A DNA stretch of 15,534 nucleotides from JAAEUE01 sp039180225 (GTDB lineage: Bacteria; Pseudomonadota; Alphaproteobacteria; Rhizobiales; CAJQND01): positions 1 through 15,534 of the forward strand of contig JBCDDQ010000102.1 in NCBI GenBank assembly GCA_039180225.1, in the 5' to 3' direction. The notes under the pieces were generated by a model. That model was given only the letters and a program-made list of their open reading frames with translations. It was not told the origin of the DNA and ran no database searches. Made by a program: the position numbers and the translations under genes. This document shows positions 7,412 through 13,251 of the stretch, piece after piece (position 1 is the first letter of the stretch; each line of letters starts with the position of its first letter).

Positions 7412-9331
7412 TCAGCGCATGTCTGGAGGCGTTGCTTCGATTTGCAGAGAAACCAGCGCATCACCAAGGCTCATCGCGGTTTGTTGCTTGGATCCAAGGC
7501 GGCGAATGTTCACCGAACGCTCCTCAACTTCGCGCATCCCAACCACTACGATCACCGGAATCTTACTTACCGAGTGCTCACGCACCTTGTAGTTGATCTT
7601 TTCGTTGCGCAGATCCGCTTCTGCATGAAACCCGGCCACCCGGAACTCATCCAACACTTCCATTGCATAGTCGTTGGCGTCACTCGTGATTGGGCAGACC
7701 ATCACCTGAAGCGGTGCCAGCCACAGTGGAAAGTGCCCGGCATGGTGTTCAATCAAGATGCCGGTGAAGCGTTCTAATGAGCCAAACATGGCCCGGTGCA
7801 ACATGACCGGTGTTACCTTTTCACCGTTTGAGTCCATGTAAAATGCGCCAAACCGACCCGGCATGTTGAAGTCTACCTGCAGGGTGCCGCATTGCCAGTC
7901 ACGGCCGATCGCATCGCGCAGCACATATTCCAGCTTGGGCCCGTAAAAGGCACCCTCGCCCGGATTGAACTCCACATCACCGCCAGCCACTTTGACCGCA
8001 TTCATAAGTGCTTTTTCCGCAAGGTCCCAAACTTCGTCTGAGCCCACCCGTTTTGCAGGACGGTCAGAAAATTTGATCACCACGTTCTCAAATCCAAACT
8101 CTTCATAGATCGAGAGCATTAACTGGTGCACCACAACGCACTCTTCAGTGATCTGGTCTTCGGTGCAGAAAATGTGCGCATCATCCTGGGTGAACGAGCG
8201 CACGCGCATGAGCCCGTGCAGCGCGCCAGAGGGTTCATACCGGTGCACCTTGCCGAACTCCGCCATGAGCAGAGGCAGGTCGCGATAGCTCTTCAATCCG
8301 TGCTTGAAGATCTGGACATGGCCCGGACAGTTCATGGGCTTGAACGCGAACGTGCGGCCATCTTCCGTCTCGGTGGTGAACATGTTTTCGCGGAACTTCT
8401 CCCAGTGACCGGACTGTTCCCAGAGCGCGCGATCCATCATGTCCGGAGAGTTCACCTCCAAATAGCCCGCCTGCTCCTGGCGCCGACGCATGTAAGAGAT
8501 GAGCGTTTGAAACAAGGTCCAGCCCTTTGGATGCCAGAACACAGAACCCGGCGCTTCTTCCTGGAAGTGGAACAAATCCATTTCCCTCCCAAGCCTCCGG
8601 TGGTCGCGCTTCTCGGCTTCTTCCAGTGCATGCAGATAGGCCTTGAGCTGTTTGTCATCGGCCCACGCCGTCCCGTAGATGCGGGTCAGCATCTGGTTGT
8701 TGCTGTCGCCGCGCCAATAGGCGCCAGCCACCTTCATCAGCTTAAACGCCGTGCCGATCTTGCCCGTGGACGGCATGTGCGGCCCACGGCACAAGTCAAA
8801 CCAGTCACCTTGGTGGTAAATCTTGAGATCCTCGCCTTCGGGGATCGCATCCACCAGCTCAACCTTGAACGCCTCCCCCTTCTCGGAGAACACCTCTTTG
8901 GCCTTCTCGCGCGACCAATACTCCTTGGTGAAGGGTGCGTTGCGCTGGACGATCTCGCGCATCTTTTTCTCGATGGCGTCAAAGTCTTCCGGGCTGAAGG
9001 GCTCGTTGCGGGCGAAGTCGTAGTAAAATCCGTTCTCGATCACCGGACCGATGGTCACTTGGGTGCCGGGAAAAAGCTCCTGCACGGCCTGAGCCATCAC
9101 GTGAGCGGCATCGTGGCGGATCAGTTCCAAGGCTTCTTCGTCATCGCGGGTCACGATCTCGATCGCCGCATCGTGCGTGATCGGGTCTGACAGATCGCAC
9201 AATTCGCCGTTAAGCTTCATCGCCACGGCCTTCTTGGCCAGCGACTTGGAGATTGAAGCTGCAACGTCTGCGCCGCTCAATCCAGATTCAATATCTCGGG
9301 AGTTCCCATCCGGGAAGGTCAGGTTCAGCAT
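7412..9331 (-). CDS. thrS: Threonine--tRNA ligase
   Basis: This is a full-length class II aminoacyl-tRNA synthetase of 639 residues that charges tRNA-Thr in the cytoplasm. The N-terminal TGS domain is at about 1-62. The editing domain, which removes mischarged serine, has H73 and H77 (HDAAH) with C181 and H185 (CRGPH). The catalytic core carries the zinc ligands C335 (MNCPGH), H386 (DDAHIF) and H512 (MLHRAM). Motif 2 is in the GKVHRYEPSGALHGLMRVRSF region, and the anticodon-binding domain is at about 540-635. I set the start at the ATG at 9331-9329 because AGGAG at 9343-9339 is 7 nt upstream. A longer frame would swallow that ribosome site. All key residues match the E. coli enzyme almost position for position. 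It follows mnmD on the same strand. Confidence 0.98.
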   Translation of the reverse strand: MLNLTFPDGNSRDIESGLSGADVAASISKSLAKKAVAMKLNGELCDLSDPITHDAAIEIVTRDDEEALELIRHDAAHVMAQAVQELFPGTQVTIGPVIENGFYYDFARNEPFSPEDFDAIEKKMREIVQRNAPFTKEYWSREKAKEVFSEKGEAFKVELVDAIPEGEDLKIYHQGDWFDLCRGPHMPSTGKIGTAFKLMKVAGAYWRGDSNNQMLTRIYGTAWADDKQLKAYLHALEEAEKRDHRRLGREMDLFHFQEEAPGSVFWHPKGWTLFQTLISYMRRRQEQAGYLEVNSPDMMDRALWEQSGHWEKFRENMFTTETEDGRTFAFKPMNCPGHVQIFKHGLKSYRDLPLLMAEFGKVHRYEPSGALHGLMRVRSFTQDDAHIFCTEDQITEECVVVHQLMLSIYEEFGFENVVIKFSDRPAKRVGSDEVWDLAEKALMNAVKVAGGDVEFNPGEGAFYGPKLEYVLRDAIGRDWQCGTLQVDFNMPGRFGAFYMDSNGEKVTPVMLHRAMFGSLERFTGILIEHHAGHFPLWLAPLQVMVCPITSDANDYAMEVLDEFRVAGFHAEADLRNEKINYKVREHSVSKIPVIVVVGMREVEERSVNIRRLGSKQQTAMSLGDALVSLQIEATPPDMR

Positions 9332-9350
9332 AATATGGCTCCTATCCAAT

Positions 9351-9418
9351 CCCGCACACGGATGCGGGTGGTGGGGCGGAGTGCCCCTTGGGGGTTAAGG
9401 TCATAGGACGGGCGTCCT
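9351..9418 (-). promoter_or_regulatory. thrS: thrS leader with three short GC hairpins
   Basis: The 127-bp gap between mnmD and thrS holds three adjacent inverted repeats. CCCGCA/TGCGGG (9351-9368) has a 6-nt loop, GGGGC/GCCCC (9373-9387) has a 5-nt loop, and AGGAC/GTCCT (9405-9418) has a 4-nt loop. On the thrS mRNA the nearest ends 7 nt before the Shine-Dalgarno site, and its loop reads UCCGUG. E. coli thrS is controlled by leader stem-loops that mimic tRNA-Thr and bind ThrRS, so a similar role is conceivable, but no clear anticodon-arm mimic is proven. None has a U-tract in the thrS direction. Confidence 0.3.
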
Positions 9419-9458
9419 TTTGCTCCTCTTTGACCGTTTCGTCAAGATCAGCCGGGCC

Positions 9459-10145
9459 CTAGCGTTTCGTTCCTCTGATCATATGACGCTTGCGGCCAAA
9501 ACCGGGCACACGCTCAACCTCAAAGCCGGCCGCTTCCAGGTTTCGCCTGACCCAGCCCGCGGAGGTATAGCTGGCAAAGCTTGCGCCAGGCCGTGCACGG
9601 CGCGCGACCGCCCCCATCAGCGCCTCTGACCACATTTCAGGATTTCGCGCCGGGGCAAAGCCGTCCAGATACCAGGCATCGGCTTGCCCGTCCCAGGCCG
9701 CCATACCCTCCAAAACCTCAGCCTGGATCACAATCAGACGGGTCTGCTCGTCCATCTGCCAGCTGTTGAGGCCCATTTGGAGTGTTTCCCATTGGCCCAA
9801 AAGGCGTATGGCCAGCGGCTGAAGATCCGGCCACCTGGCCAAGGCGATTGCCATCTCGCTATGGGCAAGCGGATAGCCCTCAAAGGACACGAAGGTGAGC
9901 CGGCCGTTCGGGCAGCGCGCGGCAATCCACTGGCGCCAGGTTTCCAAGAAGTTCAGCCCGGTGCCAAAGCCGAGCTCGCCGATGGTGAACGCGCTCTGCA
10001 TCCCCCAGCGTTGGGGCAGATCGTTGCCTTGCAGGAAAACGTATGCCGTTTCCGCCCGCCCGTCAGCTTCGGAGTAGAAGTGATCGGCAAACCGCTCTGA
10101 GAAGGGAACATCTCCCTCACTCCAGCTCAAGGGGTGATCGGGCAT
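9459..10145 (-). CDS. mnmD: tRNA 5-methylaminomethyl-2-thiouridine methyltransferase MnmD (stand-alone MnmC methyltransferase domain)
   Basis: This SAM-dependent methyltransferase makes mnm5(s2)U at the wobble base U34 of certain tRNAs, acting on the aminomethyl product. The SAM-binding motif is GELGFGTGLNFLETW (residues 56-70). The active-site segment is YLDGFAPARNPEMW (159-172), where D161 matches the catalytic Asp of MnmC. The C-terminus VRRNLEAAGFEV...PGFGRKRHM is characteristic. The start is uncertain. I take ATG at 10145-10143 because the family N-terminus (PLSWSEGDVPFSERF) begins just after it, but its GAGGAG site is 13 nt away. A TTG start at 10184 would add 13 residues. At 228 residues it is one half of the E. 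coli bifunctional MnmC. The other half's likely counterpart is divergent, 56 bp away. Confidence 0.92.
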   Translation of the reverse strand: MPDHPLSWSEGDVPFSERFADHFYSEADGRAETAYVFLQGNDLPQRWGMQSAFTIGELGFGTGLNFLETWRQWIAARCPNGRLTFVSFEGYPLAHSEMAIALARWPDLQPLAIRLLGQWETLQMGLNSWQMDEQTRLIVIQAEVLEGMAAWDGQADAWYLDGFAPARNPEMWSEALMGAVARRARPGASFASYTSAGWVRRNLEAAGFEVERVPGFGRKRHMIRGTKR

Positions 10146-10201
10146 GACCGGGAATACGCTCCTCACTGGCGGCGGGCGCCTCAATTGGGCATAAGCTCAT
10201 C

Positions 10202-11335
10202 TTGAACGTGAACAGTGTTGCAGCAGGAAAAACCAGCTTGGGTCAACTGCCAATCATAATCATCGGCGCCGGCATTTCCGGCCTGTCGCTGGCTGAGGCT
10301 CTCTTGGCCAAAGGCCAATCCGTGTTGGTGCTGGAACAGAGCCATGTGGGCGCCGGCGCATCCGGGGCCGCGGCCGCTTACCTTGAGCCCCGAACCGGCA
10401 CCGGCGGCCTCAGAGCCATCGAGTGGGAAAGCTTGAAACGCTGGTCCGCATATGCCCGCAAGGTGGCTGAGGCCGCCGGCACCGATCTCGATTACCGCAC
10501 CGATGGCCTCATTCACGTCGCCCGCGAAGATGGCCTTCCCCGCCTGCAGCGGGAGTTTGCGCAAAGGCAGACTGCCGGCACACCAGTTACCTGGCTGACC
10601 GGCGATGAGGCGCGCGCGCAAGAGCCGGCTCTCTCCGCGGACATCACCGCTGGATACATCCTCAACCAGGTGCAAACACTTGATGCACAGAAGTTCTGCA
10701 GCGCCATGGCCACCGTGCTGCGCCAAATGGGCGGCGAGGTTTCACAAGCCACGCGCGTTCTGTCCGTTCATGCGGACGGCCAGAGACTGGCGGTGCAGAC
10801 CGATCGGAGCGATCATCAGGCGGCCAAAGTGGTCCTATGCTGCGCCATGGGCCGCAATGATATAGAGGGCTTGCCGGACGACGTTCCCCTGAGCCGACCC
10901 GTGCGCGGCGTTCTGTTGGACCTTGCGGACGATGCCAAAAGGCCGCTGGTGAGCCGCTTGGTGAAACATTCAAAGGGTGTGATCTGCCCGCGCGCGGGCG
11001 GGCGCCTTCTTGTGGGGCCCACATCTGAAAAGGGTCAGGTTTCCCTCGCCGTGGAGGAGACCGTGATAGCGGACCTGTTGGAGACGGCCAGCCGGTTCGT
11101 GCCCGATGTGGCGAACTTGCACCGGATGGAGATGCGTGTGGGCATCCGTGCGCTCACCGGCGACGGCGCATTGAAGCTCGGGCAGAGCCGCGCGGCGCCC
11201 GGCGTCTACTATAGCCTCAGCCATGGAGGGTCTGGTTTCTTGCGTGCGCCCGTGGTGGCCGATGAGCTGGCAGATTACCTGCTTGACGAAACCGCGCCCT
11301 GCACTCTCACAAGCACCTACCTCAGCCGGCTCTGA
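10202..11335 (+). CDS. FAD-dependent DAO-family oxidoreductase, MnmC-oxidase/ThiO-like
   Basis: The protein has 377 residues in the D-amino-acid/glycine oxidase family. The Rossmann dinucleotide motif is IIIIGAGISGLSLAEALL with G22, G24 and G27, and E45 is the ribose-binding acid. The second FAD element GASGAAAAYLEP follows at about 54-65. The C-terminal MRVGIRALTGDGALKLGQ...GVYYSLSHGGSGFLRAP is the usual DAO C-terminal FAD site. Close relatives oxidise glycine-type C-N bonds, and the MnmC oxidase domain does so on cmnm5U34 in tRNA. The start is uncertain: TTG at 10202 or GTG at 10208, neither with a clear Shine-Dalgarno site. The gene is divergent from mnmD, which makes a tRNA-modification role attractive. 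A ThiO-like role in thiamine synthesis is less favoured because no thi genes are nearby. It ends 6 bp from the convergent cupin gene. Confidence 0.8.
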   Translation: MNVNSVAAGKTSLGQLPIIIIGAGISGLSLAEALLAKGQSVLVLEQSHVGAGASGAAAAYLEPRTGTGGLRAIEWESLKRWSAYARKVAEAAGTDLDYRTDGLIHVAREDGLPRLQREFAQRQTAGTPVTWLTGDEARAQEPALSADITAGYILNQVQTLDAQKFCSAMATVLRQMGGEVSQATRVLSVHADGQRLAVQTDRSDHQAAKVVLCCAMGRNDIEGLPDDVPLSRPVRGVLLDLADDAKRPLVSRLVKHSKGVICPRAGGRLLVGPTSEKGQVSLAVEETVIADLLETASRFVPDVANLHRMEMRVGIRALTGDGALKLGQSRAAPGVYYSLSHGGSGFLRAPVVADELADYLLDETAPCTLTSTYLSRL

Positions 11336-11341
11336 GAGACC

Positions 11342-11899
11342 TCAAGCAAGGTGCGCTGCCTCGTTGGCGATCTCAAACCGCCGCGTATTCTGCTCATAGT
11401 CGAACGGACGCTCGGTCAGGTGCTCCGGCTCCCACTCGCTCCTGTGCGCATCATAAAAATCGCCGCCATAAACATGGAGGGCAGCGGTGTAGAGATCCGT
11501 CGGGTTGGTCACCGAATGAATGATGTCGTGCCCAAGCGGGGTGGCCATACCCGGGGCCATGGTCTTTGCACCTGCCGCTTCAATCTGCGCCCCGTCTTCG
11601 TCTTCGACACGGCGCCAGAAGATGTTGTCTTCGCGCCCTGAGTAAACACCAATCACCGCCCACATATTGTGGTTGTGGGGAAGGAGCGTCATGCGTGGTG
11701 CCCAGACCACATTCAAGATGGTCAGCGTGGGGCTATGATAGAGCTTGTGAACGCCGCCCACAGTCGGCTCGCCTAAGTCTTGAATGACATCGCCGGGATC
11801 AGCTACCGCGCGAGCGATCACTTCCCTGACGGACTTGTGGCTGCTGTCCTCGGCATAGGCGCTTTTGCACTCTTCAACGAACCGGTCCAACTCAAACAT
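11342..11899 (-). CDS. Cysteine-dioxygenase-like cupin (predicted non-heme iron thiol dioxygenase family)
   Basis: This single-domain cupin has 185 residues. The metal-binding set is H75 and H77 in LLPHNHNMWAVIG and H128 in GHDIIHSV, matching the 3-His triad of cysteine dioxygenase. H142 and Y144 in LHVYGGDF match the His-x-Tyr of that enzyme's active site. The Cys that cross-links to the Tyr in mammalian enzymes is absent (Ala/Val there), as in bacterial 3-mercaptopropionate-type dioxygenases. The HxHxxWxVIGVYxGxE signature is characteristic of that bacterial group. AGGAGG lies 5 nt upstream of ATG 11899, a near-perfect ribosome site. The gene is 50 bp downstream of the aminotransferase on the same strand and presumably co-transcribed. 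The substrate is not known; a thiol is the family expectation, but non-thiol substrates cannot be excluded. Confidence 0.8.
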   Translation of the reverse strand: MFELDRFVEECKSAYAEDSSHKSVREVIARAVADPGDVIQDLGEPTVGGVHKLYHSPTLTILNVVWAPRMTLLPHNHNMWAVIGVYSGREDNIFWRRVEDEDGAQIEAAGAKTMAPGMATPLGHDIIHSVTNPTDLYTAALHVYGGDFYDAHRSEWEPEHLTERPFDYEQNTRRFEIANEAAHLA

Positions 11900-11949
11900 G
11901 AGGTCCTCCTGGATTACCGGCTAATCCCCTCACGCCGATTTTAGCACAC

Positions 11950-13140
11950 TTAATCCGTCATCCAAGGATTCTCGCCGGCTGTGGACTTCAGGTAATCCAG
12001 CGCGCGGGCAACACCGCCGCTCTGATGAGGCACGCCCGCAAGGTCGAGCCCCATCTCAACGCCCGACAAGGTGGCCGCCAGCATCAGATCGTTGAAGTCT
12101 CCCAGATGGCCAATCCGGAAGAGCTTGCCTTGCACCTTCGACAACCCGTTGCCGAGCGACATGTCGAAGTTTTTCAAGATGACCGATCTCAGCGCATCCG
12201 CATCATGGCCATCGGGCACCCGCACGGCCGTGAGGACAGGCGAGTACTCGGCTTCGACCTGGCACTGCACCTCAAGTCCCCAAGATTGGACGGCCCGCCG
12301 CGTCGCCTCACCATGACGCTTGTGGCGGGCGAAGACATTCTCAAGCCCTTCCTCATGCAGCATGGAAACGGCTTCCACCAGCCCGTAAAGCATGTTGGTT
12401 GCCGGGGTGTATGGGAAGTAACCGGACGCGTTGGCGGCGATCATTTCGCCCCAGCTCCAGTAGGATTTGGCCAGCGTGGAGCCCTCAGAAGCGGCCAAAG
12501 CCTTCTCGCTCACCGCATTGAAACTCAATCCCGGGGGCAGCATCAGGCCTTTTTGAGAGCCCGAGACCGCAACGTCCACGCCCCATTCGTCAAACCGGAA
12601 ATCTGCTGACGCGAGACCGGAAATGGTGTCCACCATGAGCAAAGCCGGGTGCCCGACCGCATCTATGGCCATGCGAATTTCGGCAATTCGGGAGGTGCAA
12701 CCGGTGGAGGTTTCATTGTGGACCACACACACGGCCTTGATCTCGTGAGCACTGTCCGCCCTGAGGCGATCCTCTAAGACATTCGGATCAGCGCCACGGC
12801 GCCAATCGGTCTCAATGACCTCAGGCTGCAAGTCAAATTTCCGCGCTAAGTGGGCCCAAAGACTGGCGAAGTGACCTGTTTCAACCATCACGCACTTATC
12901 GCCTGGTGAGAGCACATTCACCAAGGCCGCTTCCCATGCGCCGGTTCCCGACGAAGGGTAAATGATCACAGGGCCTGAGCACTTGAAGATGGATTTCATG
13001 CCGTCCACAGCGCTTATGCCCAGTTCGCCAAAGCTTGGCCCGCGATGGTCCTGCACGGGCATGTCCATGGCCCGGAGAATGCGGTCCGGCACGGCGCTCG
13101 GACCTGGTATCTGCAGAAAGTGTCGCCCTGCCCGTCTCAC
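11950..13140 (-). CDS. Class V aminotransferase, serine--glyoxylate aminotransferase-like
   Basis: This PLP enzyme of 396 residues closely resembles serine-glyoxylate aminotransferases of methylotrophs. It opens with GRHFLQIPGPSAVP (residues 5-18) and DHRGPSFGEL (31-40). The phosphate-binding loop is SSGTGAWE (63-70). D171 (LMVDTISG) should contact the pyridine nitrogen and K197 (SGSQKGLMLPPG) is the Schiff-base lysine. FRIGHLGDFND near 345 is also a family hallmark. Family members use serine, alanine or aspartate with glyoxylate or hydroxypyruvate; the aspartate-glyoxylate enzyme BhcA is a close cousin, so the exact pair is not certain. The start is GTG at 13140, with GAGGAG 9 nt upstream. 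No hydroxypyruvate reductase, malyl-CoA or other serine-cycle gene is visible. The partners here are the cupin downstream and the divergent oxidoreductase. Confidence 0.9.
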   Translation of the reverse strand: MRRAGRHFLQIPGPSAVPDRILRAMDMPVQDHRGPSFGELGISAVDGMKSIFKCSGPVIIYPSSGTGAWEAALVNVLSPGDKCVMVETGHFASLWAHLARKFDLQPEVIETDWRRGADPNVLEDRLRADSAHEIKAVCVVHNETSTGCTSRIAEIRMAIDAVGHPALLMVDTISGLASADFRFDEWGVDVAVSGSQKGLMLPPGLSFNAVSEKALAASEGSTLAKSYWSWGEMIAANASGYFPYTPATNMLYGLVEAVSMLHEEGLENVFARHKRHGEATRRAVQSWGLEVQCQVEAEYSPVLTAVRVPDGHDADALRSVILKNFDMSLGNGLSKVQGKLFRIGHLGDFNDLMLAATLSGVEMGLDLAGVPHQSGGVARALDYLKSTAGENPWMTD

Positions 13141-13191
13141 TGTCTTGCGCTCCTCATCACTTGCGCGAACCCAAACGGGTTCAGGTTTTCG

Positions 13192-13220
13192 TTGCCAATA
13201 TTGAATTATGAATTCATAAT
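13192..13220 (+). promoter_or_regulatory. Candidate sigma-70 promoter for the FAD/Fe-S oxidoreductase
   Basis: TTGCCA (13192-13197) and CATAAT (13215-13220) are separated by 17 bp, close to the consensus and spacing of housekeeping promoters. Transcription would begin near 13227 and leave a leader of about 25 nt before ATG 13252. The -10 element lies inside the 18-bp palindrome, so a protein bound there would block it. Confidence 0.55.
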
Positions 13221-13228
13221 TACGTCAA
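13200..13228 (-). promoter_or_regulatory. Candidate sigma-70 promoter for the aminotransferase-cupin operon
   Basis: On the minus strand TTGACG (13228-13223) is followed after 17 bp by TTCAAT (13205-13200). The -35 matches five of six consensus bases and the -10 four of six. Transcription would start near 13193, about 50 nt before the GTG. The palindrome fills almost the whole spacer, so both divergent promoters share one potential operator. Confidence 0.45.
13204..13221. promoter_or_regulatory. Perfect 18-bp palindrome, probable operator between divergent genes
   Basis: AATTATGAATTCATAATT is identical on both strands over all 18 bases and sits in a short AT-rich patch within a GC-rich sequence. 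It overlaps the -10 of the plus-strand promoter and the spacer of the minus-strand promoter. Such size and symmetry fit a dimeric helix-turn-helix regulator (GntR, MarR, TetR and similar families), but the regulator gene is not in this window and I cannot assign the family. Confidence 0.6.
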
Positions 13229-13251
13229 GTATGTTTTAGTGGATTTACCTC

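Noticed and set aside
8126..9190. Long open frame of 354 codons on the plus strand
   Set aside because: It lies wholly antisense to thrS, whose every catalytic residue is intact; the translated antisense product matches no family I know and is the usual shadow of a GC-rich gene.
9405..9421. Intrinsic terminator on the plus strand (AGGAC/GTCCT then TTTT)
   Set aside because: No plus-strand gene lies upstream for it to terminate, the stem is only 5 bp, and on the minus strand the U-tract is missing.
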